NCBI GenBank assembly: GCA_933822405.4
Contig: CAKOGP040002147.1
Location: 149,222-213,221 of the forward strand
Length of the DNA: 64,000 nt
Direction of reading: 5' to 3'
Source of the DNA: Cylindrotheca closterium
Taxonomy: Eukaryota; Bacillariophyta; Bacillariophyceae; Bacillariales; Bacillariaceae
Both the position numbers and the translations under genes were made by a program. Numbering within the stretch: position 1 is the first letter of the stretch; every line of letters starts with the position of its first letter. Shown here piece after piece: positions 23,153 through 32,818 of the stretch. A model generated the notes under the pieces. The model saw nothing but the letters and a program-made list of their open reading frames with translations, had not been told where the DNA came from and searched no databases.

Positions 23153-24226
23153 CTACGCGCACGATAGAAACTGGAATTGCTTGCCAACTCTGTGGGTCAT
23201 GGACAGACTTGATTTGTCCAGCATCATCTTTCGATTGTTGCTGGAGGTAGACTGATTACCAGAACGCGCAACTGGTGTCTGCGTCAAATGTGATTTGCCA
23301 GGCATCTTCTTCCGATTGGATGTTGTTGAATGACTACCAGAATCAAGTCCTGCCTGCCGCGCAATCAGCAGCCAGTGGATGGAGTTCAATTGATAGGTTT
23401 TCGCAATTCGCATAGGGCAGCTTTTCCCTTCGAGTTCTTGAAGTTCTTGCTCCTCAAAGACTGCATTTACTGCTTGTAATCTGTATCGTTTCCTTATCAT
23501 TGACAGGTTGGGGAGATACTTCTCGAGCCCTTGAATAGTGAAGTCATCGGATTCGTGAGCTTGACCGTGCATGAAAAGGTTTATGTCATTGATAGCTTGA
23601 ATTTTTATGCTCAGGTATTCATTTCGTTTGAGCCAACACGCCCTCTTTTCTTCTTCCGAGAGGTCCTTTCGACAAGAAATGAGCCTCGAGGACTCACTCT
23701 CATCAAACTTCACCTTCAGCCCTGTTTTCCTCTCGTTCTTCTTGGCGGGAGGAGCGTCCAGTTCCAAACTCTTTGTTTTTGGTGCGTCTTTTATTTCCTC
23801 TTCGTCACGTACTCCTCGATGTCTGGCAATTGTTGTAGCATATAATACAGCCTCTCTATAGGTGGCAGCAATGAGGTCGGCATCGAAGAAGTTACTGGTT
23901 AATTGCCGGTCTTGTTCGTTCATAACGGCATCCTTTGCATCGTTCATCACTTTTTGCCGCCTGACTCTATAGTCCGGCATGAAGATGCTCTCGAGGCCAC
24001 GATAACAAAAGTCGTCCGTCTCGCCGAGATACTTGCTTCTCTGCAGCAGAAAGCAAGCTCTGGAATTTTCCGCAATCGTCGCTGATATCTCAGCTTGACT
24101 GTACCATGTGTTGGAGATAGCTTCGCTGCTCAAACCTGATCGATTTTGTACCTCTCTCGTTTCAGTTGGCATGTGGATGAAGCCAACCATCTTTCTTGAG
24201 CCCTTATTTGGTGTTGTGTAGATCAT
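23153..24226 (-). CDS. RGLE-family protein with two tandem repeats (uncharacterised, probably diatom-specific)
   Basis: Single exon, 357 residues, ATG at 24226. Two copies of one module are visible. The first, about residues 40-145, has WYSQAEISATIAENSR, DDFCYRGLES, then AKDAVMNEQDRQ and DLIAATYREAVLYA. The second, about 190-290, has CWLKRNEYLSIKIQA, DDFTIQGLEKYLP, AVNAVFEEQELQELEG and IAKTYQLNS. The shared order is Trp/Tyr start, xRGLE or xQGLE centre, A..AV..EQ..Q, then IA..Y. The same module occurs in four other places in this window. The tail is rich in Ser, Asn and Lys. No signal peptide, membrane segment or catalytic motif; function unknown. It converges with the channel gene. Confidence 0.75.
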   Translation of the reverse strand: MIYTTPNKGSRKMVGFIHMPTETREVQNRSGLSSEAISNTWYSQAEISATIAENSRACFLLQRSKYLGETDDFCYRGLESIFMPDYRVRRQKVMNDAKDAVMNEQDRQLTSNFFDADLIAATYREAVLYATTIARHRGVRDEEEIKDAPKTKSLELDAPPAKKNERKTGLKVKFDESESSRLISCRKDLSEEEKRACWLKRNEYLSIKIQAINDINLFMHGQAHESDDFTIQGLEKYLPNLSMIRKRYRLQAVNAVFEEQELQELEGKSCPMRIAKTYQLNSIHWLLIARQAGLDSGSHSTTSNRKKMPGKSHLTQTPVARSGNQSTSSNNRKMMLDKSSLSMTHRVGKQFQFLSCA

Positions 24227-24871
24227 ATTCTCGTGATTGTTCTCGAGGAATGAAATGCTCTTTTTTTAAAAATAAAAAGTATGACGGACCAACTATTTTA
24301 TACCAGGTACTGTACCCGTCGAAAAAATGGTAAAATCCTCTCTCGCGGGGTAACCTTTGAACAGAAGCAGCTCTTGAAAAATGAGATCCTACTATTTTCC
24401 CGTTTCTTTCGGACAATTAAGACACGGATCTTCGCACTTTACCTGGTGTTCTCATTCAAGATTTAAGAGGTGCACGAATTGGCCAGCAGTAGTCGAAATG
24501 TCGAACGAAAAAGACATACTGTACAAACATTGATCCGTAAAAATCTCTGTCCCTCATATATATATAATAAGGTCATGTCGTCATGAAGTATCTGATATTT
24601 TTTTTTAATAATCTTAAATTCTCCGACGAGTCAGTGAGTCACCTTTTCTATCTTCAATATCTGCGTCATCTGACTTGAAACCATCACAAATTGAAAATAG
24701 TCCTCCCCCTGTCGAGTTTCGAGAACTGCCGCTGGCGGAACTGAAAGTGCCCCTTTCGCCGCGTCATTGAGGTAAAATACACCCGTGTGGTACAATATAG
24801 CAATATAAAGCTCCGAGAAGTGCAAATAGAAGTGGCTAATGGTCGTTCAAACAAGATTCTAGTCTTGCCTT
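24227..24871. other. Intergenic
   Basis: No gene supported. TACCAGGTAC occurs at 24301..24310. Confidence 0.35.
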
Positions 24872-25311
24872 GAAAGCTGATCCCGCGGACAATTATTGGC
24901 CCAATTAAAAACTGCCCTTGTCAATAAAGTCCCGACAACAGGATGTTTCGAAAAGGCTAATGGCATGTTCAACACAAGCAACTCGTGGGAGCAAGAAGGT
25001 AGATACTAGTTTTGCTTTTGACAATCCCGCAGACAAACAAGTCGGGTCCGGTGCCAACAAAGCTCGACGTCGAAATGGCTAAGCAATGGCATGTTCAACA
25101 CAAACAACTCATGGGGGCACTATGGTACATGCTCTCTTTGCCTTTGACAATCCCGCAGACAAATTGGCCGGTCTGTACACTTCTGCAGATGTCAATAAAG
25201 CTCCGAGAACTGGACGTGTCGAAACGAATAATAACATGTTCAACGCAAGCATTTGCCTCTGACAATCCCGGAGACAAATCGGCCAACAAAGCCCCGACTA
25301 TTTGACGTCCC
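24872..25311. repeat. Degenerate tandem repeat, about 115-145 bp units, four copies
   Basis: The core GACAATCCCGCAGACAAA recurs at 25020, 25146 and 25261, with a weaker first copy (GATCCCGCGGACAA) at about 24879. Between cores the order is repeated: CAATAAAGCTCCGA-like block, a TCGAAA block, CATGTTCAACACAA, then TTTGCCTTT. Unit spacing is 144, 126 and 115 bp. There is no long open frame through it, so this is a diverged minisatellite-like array. Confidence 0.75.
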
Positions 25312-25678
25312 ACAACATGCCGTGATTCCAAACAAACTGATCATCGTTTGCTTGGTACACCCATTCTTCAAACAAATGTGAATGTTCAGCAAGAGTCGGC
25401 TCACTCAAGACCCGCATCAAACGTTTGATCATTTGGTGGCAGGTGCCGAAAAGAGTTCTTCCCTCGTCCAACAAGGAAAGCTGTCGCAGAGCCAAAAGAA
25501 GCGCCCTTTGCATCCGACTATATGCCCTTTGATCCATGCATCGGGTCTAGCAAATGTAAATATGAACGTTGAAGAATAGAATCAATTGAGACTCACAATG
25601 TAGTAGTAGTGTGACCCACCATTCTCAAGTAATCTCTCAAGTAGATTGATCGTTCAGCCTAGGTGAGTGCATGGCAAA
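25312..25678. other. Intergenic
   Basis: Nothing recognised apart from downstream flank of the tandem repeat and the 3' flank of the minus-strand membrane protein gene. Confidence 0.3.
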
Positions 25679-26821
25679 CTATACCGTGTCCTTCTTTTGT
25701 TTGTCAATCAGCCAGAGTAATATCGCCAGATATGCCAAATCGCATCCCAAAAACGTCATGGTGGAGGCAGTCAACAAGTCACCCAAAACAGACAAAACGC
25801 CTCCCTCAGCACGGCTGCGAATTGCCCAGCACCAAAATCGATCCAGACCAATTCCTAAAATGCTAGGTAGAATCAAGCTTATGATGAAGATAATATGGGC
25901 AGTTGTCCAATGTCGCGAAGCATCATTCCCTCTATGTCCATCTTTCCATTGAGGAAAAAAGGTAAACGACCTGGTGGTTGTTGTTGTCGTCGTTGGATTC
26001 CGCACCACGATGGGCCCAAACAAGAGTTGAATTGCGACAATTGTGGCATTCAATGGTGGTAGTAAGTACCACATCTCCAATGCATCTGTTCCTGCCATAC
26101 TGGGACGATCCGTCGGTATTCGTCCCTTGCCCGTCTTGAGCCACAGGGCGGACAAGAAGGACAGTCCGATGAGATCGAAAATCCAAAAGAGGTAATGTCC
26201 AATGAAATCAACCAGAGCTACCAAGCCCAAGCCTTGCAAGGTCCAAAACATGAAATCCCATCCATAATCTACTGATATGCTGTCGTTTTCGACATCGTTA
26301 TCGTCGTGAGATTTTTTGAAGCATGCCACAGTCAATGCGCTCGCCGCAACTCCCGTCATGTAGGTATCCAACATCCACAGCAATGGATATTCTTCCGGAT
26401 ACGATCTACCGGGTGCAGGTGCCTCTAATAAGCAATGTATCCATATAGCCGAAATGTTCATAATTCCAAAAGCAGCATAGGACACGACCCATGTGTAGTT
26501 ATTCTTGGAGATGGAGGTGGATGATGATGATGATGATGATAGTTGAATCGCCCCATAAAATCCCACTACAATTCCACCAATCGCAGCCAGCAACAGCATT
26601 GGTTGTCGAATAATAATAATGGCATGTCCTATTTCATTGACTTCTCCTGATAGAAAAAACGAAGGCACAACTTGCGGCGTAGAAATGGTGATTTCGGGAC
26701 AGGTTTCGGCAGTGGCATCTGGAAATAAAATGTCATGAAACACCAAGGAACCATTGGGCACTTGTGTGGTCAGAAATTTGGTGAATGCTGGAAAGAACTT
26801 TTCAATGGTTTGTTTGCTCAT
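25679..26821 (-). CDS. Multi-pass membrane protein, unknown function
   Basis: Single exon, 380 residues, ATG at 26821. About eight hydrophobic segments can be seen, for example MLLLAAIGGIVVGFYGAI, WVVSYAAFGIMNISAIWIH, LQGLGLVALVDFIGHYLFW, FIISLILPSILGIGL and LGCDLAYLAILLWLI. Low-complexity Ser and Thr runs (from CATCAT and TGGTGG-type repeats) lie in loops. No signature of a known transporter or enzyme was recognised. Starts about 330 bp from the divergent short-chain dehydrogenase gene, with which it may share a promoter region. Confidence 0.72.
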   Translation of the reverse strand: MSKQTIEKFFPAFTKFLTTQVPNGSLVFHDILFPDATAETCPEITISTPQVVPSFFLSGEVNEIGHAIIIIRQPMLLLAAIGGIVVGFYGAIQLSSSSSSSTSISKNNYTWVVSYAAFGIMNISAIWIHCLLEAPAPGRSYPEEYPLLWMLDTYMTGVAASALTVACFKKSHDDNDVENDSISVDYGWDFMFWTLQGLGLVALVDFIGHYLFWIFDLIGLSFLSALWLKTGKGRIPTDRPSMAGTDALEMWYLLPPLNATIVAIQLLFGPIVVRNPTTTTTTTRSFTFFPQWKDGHRGNDASRHWTTAHIIFIISLILPSILGIGLDRFWCWAIRSRAEGGVLSVLGDLLTASTMTFLGCDLAYLAILLWLIDKQKKDTV

Positions 26822-27150
26822 TGCTATGGTGATAGTAGTGAGGATCCTGTGCTTATATTTTTATCGTGTGGTCGTCGTATATGAGGATGAGGATGAGTTG
26901 CATCCAATTGATGGCAAGTGAATTATTGCAACGTTTCAATCATTTTCTGTTTTGATGTCTCAAGGTCGATGTGTTCGTTTTCATGTTCGATGATGTCCGT
27001 GAATGCTGTCCGCTTCGTTGAATCGCCTTTCCCGTTCGTTCGTGCTCTCACTATGTTTTCCAATCGGATCCAAAGTGTTCTTACTTCTGACAACACCCCT
27101 CTCTGTCTTCCAATCTCACAATACCAACTCTTCATCATCACTAAAATACA
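26822..27150. promoter_or_regulatory. Shared divergent promoter region
   Basis: A 329-bp gap between the ATGs of a minus-strand membrane protein gene and a plus-strand dehydrogenase gene. The length suggests a bidirectional promoter. No specific factor site is claimed. Confidence 0.4.
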
Positions 27151-28148
27151 ATGCAAACTATTCTTGTTACTGGCGCAAACACTGGTGAGTCAATCAGTGC
27201 AAATTTGTGTGAAAAAAAGAAAAGAATGAATCAATCAATCAATCAATCAATCGTCAACTTATTGTTCTTGAAAGATATCCAATTTCTCATTTCGTTGCAT
27301 CTTTCTTCTCTTTGAAACTAACCCTTTCAGGAATCGGCTTGGCTCTCTGCAAGCAGCTATGCAAAGATCATGGCGCCAAAGTCTTTCTTGGCTCCCGCAG
27401 CGTTGACAAGGGACAAGCTGCTGTGAAGGATGTCTTGGATTATGCCGGAGCAGATGCCAAGGTGGAGCTTGTCCAGATCGATGTTGGAAACGACGAGTCG
27501 GTCCAGAAGGCAGCTGCTTCCTTGAAGGACAAGGGTATCAAATTGACTGCCATTGTCAACAACGCTGGAACTGGTTTGGCACATGGATCATCCGATGAAA
27601 TGGTCCTCAATGTCAATGTCATGGGCCCCAAACGAGTGGTGGATGCCTTTTCCCCACTTTTGGATCCAGCTGGTTCCAAAATTGTCAATGTGGGGAGTGG
27701 TGCTGGCCCCATGTACGTCAAGAAGCAAACTTTGAAGCGCACCAAATTCTTTGTCAATCCCAACATTACCTGGGAGGAAATCCAGGCGGAAGTCGAAAAG
27801 GGATGTACCAAAGACGATCCGGGACACGGCCCCATGGGTAGCTATGGTTTGTCCAAGGCCTTGGTGGCCAGTTATACCATGTTGCTAGCCCGCGAAATGA
27901 AGGACAAGAACGTCTCGGCCTTTTGCCTTTCGCCAGGATACATCGATACGGCAATCACGGCGGGTTTCGACGGTGGCAAGCCAGTCGAAGAAGGCACGGT
28001 TTCCATTCGGCACTGCCTCTTTGAAGCGAAACCTGAAGAAAGCGGATGGTTCTTTGGTTCCGATGCCAAGCGAAGCCCCTTGCACTTTTTGAGAAATCCA
28101 GGTGAACCAGTCTTCGATGGCCAAATCAACCTCAGTGAAGTGGCTTGA
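27151..28148 (+). CDS. Short-chain dehydrogenase/reductase (carbonyl-reductase-like)
   Basis: Exons 27151..27184 and 27331..28148; the short first exon encodes MQTILVTGANT and the splice completes the Rossmann cofactor motif TGANTGIG. Total 283 residues, normal for the classical SDR family. Further family marks are NNAGTG, the Ser of NVGSGAG and the active-site Tyr-Lys pair in GSYGLSKA (about Tyr183 and Lys187). It should reduce a carbonyl substrate with NADPH. The C-terminal region (PVEEGTVSIRHCLFE, then SGWFFG) resembles cytosolic carbonyl reductases. Substrate unknown. Intron 1 contains a TCAA tetranucleotide run at about 27228-27252. Confidence 0.9.
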
Positions 28149-28261
28149 ATTTCTTTTTTTTAAGTTAATAATATTCTTGCTTTTCATAAAAAGGATTAGA
28201 CTATATAGTGGTACAAGTATATAATAATAATGTACATGATGGTCATCGTACATGTTCTTTT

Positions 28262-30048
28262 TTATGACAATGGTACAAACTTTGTCTTTGTTTCTTCGTG
28301 CTTCAAGAACTGTTGGCCTCGATTTCCAAGAGTTTCGGGCATGGCGACTCCAAACAGAATGATTGGGAAAATCGAAATGAAAAAGGATCCTGCCAGCGAT
28401 GCCGTGTGTCCAAAGTATTCCACCACCATTTGCCCGACTGGAGAAACAGAAAAGAAAAAAGAGTGAGTTGAATGTATTATAACATGCTTTTCATATAATC
28501 TGATCAGTGCGAGGACCAAAACCTACAGAAATTACTCATGGTTCCTCCCAAACCAAAACAGGACGCCGTCAGCCCCATGATAACATTGAATCGACCGCTT
28601 CCAAAGGTGATGTCAGCCACCAACAATGGATGCAAGAGCCCAAAGAAACCTCCGCCAAGACCGTCCAGTATTTGTGTGGATAACAGCCATGAGTCGCCCA
28701 TGTCTTGCCACATGATAATCAAGGCACATCGCAACGGCAGTGTCAAAAGTCCTGCCATGAAGAGTGGCTTGCGCCCAATTCCACGATCCGTAAGCTTCCC
28801 ACCGACAATGGTGGCTAGACTCATGGTGGCCTGCGCCAAGACAATAGCACCTGCAATGAGTGGAATTGCAGATCTGCTGGGACCATCGTCGTCATTGTCA
28901 CCAGCTTGACCCATTAGCTCTCCAAGTACCAACAATACATTGGCATTGGCAAAATGAAAACTCCATCCAGTAATACACAGTACTAAGGTCTTGCGATCAG
29001 AAAAGACTTCCAAGTAACTACTCGCTTCTGGAATTTCAGTAGGAGTTAGCTTTGGATCCCCCGTAAACAGTCCTTCCTTTTGATTTCCAATATCCGATGA
29101 CGATGGAGGTGGCATATCCGACATGGAGGATGGCACACGTTCCAAGTTACCTTGTTCGTCCATGGCTACATCGCCTTGGAATCCTCTTCCCATGAGCGGG
29201 TCTCCTTGTGGAACAAATCGCACGAACACAATGGCAATCAATGCGGATAGACCAATCACAAAGAAACAGTATTGGATATTGGGATAGAAGATGTACGCCA
29301 CGGAACCTGCCAGTCTGTAATATTGGAGTGGAAAAGAGAGAGAAATGGATATCAGTGCGATCGATATTTTCTGCCAACCATAATGCTCGACATGGTTCTA
29401 TATGATGATAGATGCCAGTAACTGTTTGAACACACTCACAATGCCGAAATGACAGATCCAATATGACCCCACAAAATATTCGAAGCCATGATGGCATCAA
29501 AATGTTCCGGCCCAAAGTTGGCCAATGTCAGCGAGGCCAAACAAGGCCCAATGAAGGAAGATGCAATCCCCTCAATCACCTTTGTCCCATACATGAGCCC
29601 CTGTTCCGAATCTCCTTGCACCAGTAGAATAGCGGACGCCGATAGGGCCGTGACAATGGACGCCACCACCAAGAATAATCGTCGATCAAACAAGGTCTTA
29701 TCCACTATATCCCCCGCCACGGTTTGGACCAAGAGGGCCGTCAGACCCATCAAACTGAGTGCAATTCCGACGGATCCTTCGCTCCAACCCATATTCACCA
29801 GGTAGATACCCTGAAAGATATTCAATCCATCCCCCAGTTCTCCCAAGGCAAACGACACCAAGGCAAAGGCGACTGTGATGTGGCACGAATGTGAGGGCCA
29901 TGATGGATGATGATGGATAAAGATGCAACACGCAAGAACTGCAAGATGAGCGCACCGCAGCAGATGCACAGATTGAAAATGTCATTTTTTGATACGGGAA
30001 ACGCATACCTTTGGGACTGAAATGACCAACGTGCTGAGTGTCAAACAT
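28262..30048 (-). CDS. Major facilitator superfamily transporter
   Basis: Four exons read on the minus strand: 30048..30009, 29872..29440, 29314..28527, 28437..28262; phases fit and give 478 residues. The tiny first exon encodes MFDTQHVGHFSPK. About twelve membrane segments are visible in two halves, with a long hydrophilic central loop (about residues 205-260). Repeats typical of the fold occur, including GDIVDKTLFDRR between helices 2 and 3 and GGKLTDRGIGRKP in the second half. The splice at 28527/28437 restores TMSNFFGQMVVEYFGHTASL. This is a secondary transporter for a small solute; substrate not predictable. Confidence 0.88.
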
Positions 30049-30520
30049 GATGAATGATGAATCAAAGAACGGTGTATAGTGATATTGGTCTGCTTCTATT
30101 TTGTTGTTTTGATTGTGCACAGAAGATGTCGATTGATCATCATCTTCAACTGCAATGTTTCATCATGCTCTTTTTGAAATATATTTGCACGCACGTGCCT
30201 GCCGTTAGTATGCGACTCATTCGAATAGCGATCGAACCATGAGACTGAGACTGAGACTGCGACGATGAAGGTTTTGCGATGATGATACATCACAGAGCAC
30301 CTTTCAGGAAAAAATGTAACCAGAGTTGATCACTGATGTACATATGCACGTCTCGGGATTTGTGCATGGAAACAGTCAGTCGAGCAATAAAGAGAGGCTG
30401 TGCGACGCCGAGTTGTATAACTTTGCGCTTACGCAGATTATTGATCTAATCTACCGGTATCTCTCATCGCTTTGCGCATTCTGGATACAAATCAGTAATG
30501 TGCCCATCATATATACTTTG
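30049..30520. other. Intergenic
   Basis: No gene recognised; the presumed promoter of the minus-strand transporter lies at the left end and the flank of the LRR pseudogene at the right. Confidence 0.3.
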
Positions 30521-31345
30521 GAAACGAGGATGAAAGAATTTTCTGGAGATGTGACGGATCTAGTCGTTCATTCTCTCGTTCGAGAGATTCCGAACGGAGC
30601 TTGTTGCAACTGATTTGCTCGGCTGACACGCGTCATCTTCAATGGATCCGCTCTAAGGACAATCGGAGAGGGCACCTTCTATGATTGTGTAAACTTGTTG
30701 GAAATCGAAATTTCTCCGTCCGTGGCGGCTGTTGCGCAGAGTATGCCTTTTCAGGATGCCGGTCGTTGACGAAAGTTTAGTTTCCTGAAGATTGTTCGTT
30801 GACTACCAGTGGAGAGTTTGTGCGAATCCTTGTCTGATGTCAGCATTCCCTCTAGTGTGGAGGCAATTGGAGAGAATGCATTTGAATGGTGTGCAAGTAT
30901 TGGATGGAAAGACGTGGACGGAAAGACGGCCATTTGAATACTTGACTGAACGCAGCTTTCATCGGTCGGAAGACTCACTAAACGTGCTTCGAATGGCTCT
31001 TCAAGTATGGCCGGTGGGTTCTATATCGAGTTGGAATGGACTGGAAGCATGGAAATCGGACATGCGGAATAGGGCCAATACGATTGTTGCTTAGGATGAA
31101 GTGGAACAAAGGCAATCTTTGCCTCAAGAAGCATCGATTGGTTTGTCAATCTGCGAGCGGATGGAAGCTACAGCTACGTTCGAGTTGTCTCTTTGGAAAT
31201 TGGAGATGGAATCGGCAAACGATTGATTCATTAGCAGTTATACAGCAAGAACTACCGTCATCCAAGACGACCGAGAGGCATACCGTATTCGAAGTGGTGC
31301 TTCAGTTGTCATTCCGAATGTGATATCATTCATTTATGAATCTCA
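30521..31345 (+). pseudogene. BspA-type leucine-rich-repeat protein, degenerate pseudogene
   Basis: Several frames must be combined, but the pieces are ordered. From about 30550: VHSLVREIPNGACCN, then RVIFNGSALRTIGEGTFYDC and NLLEIEISPSVAAV, then at about 30825 LSDVSIPSSVEAIGENAF and EWCASIG. These are LRR_5 repeats of the BspA kind. At about 31160-31215 comes TATFELSLWKLEME and at about 31276-31340 YRIRSGASVVIPNVISF. That pair matches the C-terminal module common to diatom BspA-LRR proteins (a LELALWK helix then R..CG...VIPNV). Stops and frameshifts interrupt every frame, so the gene is dead. Exact ends are uncertain. Confidence 0.7.
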
Positions 31346-31843
31346 TCTAACATACCAGTAGGCCGGCGATAAGATAGACAATACTTCAATTGACTTTATA
31401 GACAATCGTAACGTGAACAGGGATATATACTAGTACACCTCTGGCTGAATGCTGAAGAAAGTCAGACTATTCTGGTAGATCTATAGCTGCAAGTGGTAGT
31501 TGAGAAATAATTGAAGGAGACGTAACACGACAATAACCCCAACTCTTTTTGAATCAAAGTGAACGAAGTAATCTGAGACTGACTACTTTGTAGGCCACCG
31601 TGCTACTGTGTGTCTCAAATCTTGATTGTAGCTCTAAGCAACCAATGAACAACAAGATAGTAAAGAGTATTTCAAGTAAAAGCTATGTTACAAATTCCAT
31701 TTGAAGTGGACAATTTATTCAGATCCAAGTTCTTTGCATCATGTGAGGAGAAGACTTGAACAGCTGAAGTACAGCAGTGGAAGAGCGCCACGAAACAGCT
31801 CTCTTTCCTCTCTTCTTTATTTCTTTCTTTCTTTTTCACGTGT
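31346..31843. other. Intergenic
   Basis: Nothing recognised. It holds the 3' flank of the minus-strand RLP24 gene. Confidence 0.3.
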
Positions 31844-32377
31844 TTAGCCCTCCACCATTGCGCTATTGGGAGTGGTGGTAAGTTTATTGGACGACTTTTT
31901 TCGTGCTGCAATTCGTGATTTGGCACTGTCGATAACGTTTCGCATAACCTCTTCCCGATTGGCAACAGCTGGTGCCAACAATTCAATACTCTTTTCAATT
32001 TCAACACGAGCTTGCTTCTTCTTCTCGGCCTTGGCATCTTGCATGCGGTTCTCAAAGAATCGTGCATCTCTGGTTTGTTGAATTTCCTCGACACGTCGCA
32101 TGGCCACAATAGTCTTTCCCATCAAACCGCGATCGTACTTGACAGGACGATTGCGTCTCTTTTCAAAGTCAAAGGTAGAATCGACGGCCATTTCCTTCCC
32201 ACGCGTTCTACGATAGGCCTTGGTCCAGGCAACCTTACGAGGATTGCGTTTCTTGTTGAAATTGCGATGGCATTTGGACCGGCAGAATCGGAACCTCTTG
32301 CTATCATTACGAACAAAGAGCATTCCATGTCCTGGATAACAGGGGGATGAGCAAAAGTAGCATTTTTCGATCCTCAT
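31844..32377 (-). CDS. RLP24: Ribosome biogenesis protein RLP24 (L24e-like)
   Basis: Single exon, 177 residues, ATG at 32377. The N-terminus is the L24e zinc fold: [37 protein letters not shown], with all four cysteine ligands. [16 protein letters not shown] and [13 protein letters not shown] follow, the segment that distinguishes RLP24 from ribosomal eL24. The C-terminal half is a charged coiled coil. RLP24 occupies the eL24 site on pre-60S particles and is removed in the cytoplasm by the AAA ATPase Drg1. Length is close to the yeast protein (199). Divergent from the IML1 gene with 441 bp between the two ATGs. Confidence 0.95.
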   Translation of the reverse strand: MRIEKCYFCSSPCYPGHGMLFVRNDSKRFRFCRSKCHRNFNKKRNPRKVAWTKAYRRTRGKEMAVDSTFDFEKRRNRPVKYDRGLMGKTIVAMRRVEEIQQTRDARFFENRMQDAKAEKKKQARVEIEKSIELLAPAVANREEVMRNVIDSAKSRIAARKKSSNKLTTTPNSAMVEG

Positions 32378-32818
32378 GGTATTGTTGGGAGAAACGAAGC
32401 ACCTATTGTGTTTTTTCTATTTTTCTGTTTTCTGTTTCGGCGGATGCAAGAAAAGAATGGATGGTGGGTTGTGACGGATGAACGACGTACTCTGGGAGGA
32501 AGTGGTTTATTTTCAATTTGCTTCCCCTCTTCCTTGGAAATCCCTGCTCCCCGTTTATCGTCTTATTCGGTTTGGTCGAGCCACCGCCCGAATGAAATCA
32601 ATATCATCGCACCATCGTGATCATCGTCACCGCCATACATCCCTGCTGTCGTCATTAAAGTATACGGATTGTGAATTTTGAGGATCTCTGCCTTGTTTCA
32701 TCCATCTGTCATTCTTCCCTTTCGTCGACTTCCTCATGAACATATCTTGATCTGTTCAATTCAAGCTTAAGCATAAGAATATCTTGACGGCGCAAGCAAC
32801 AACAGAAGATCCAACAAC
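32378..32818. promoter_or_regulatory. Shared divergent promoter region of RLP24 and IML1
   Basis: A 441-bp gap between two start codons pointing away from each other. Both products belong to growth control (ribosome assembly and TORC1 inhibition), so joint regulation is conceivable but only inferred. Confidence 0.4.

Noticed and set aside
24872..25311. CRISPR-like array
   Set aside because: Units are long, diverged and of varying spacing, and the window is eukaryotic nuclear DNA with spliced genes.
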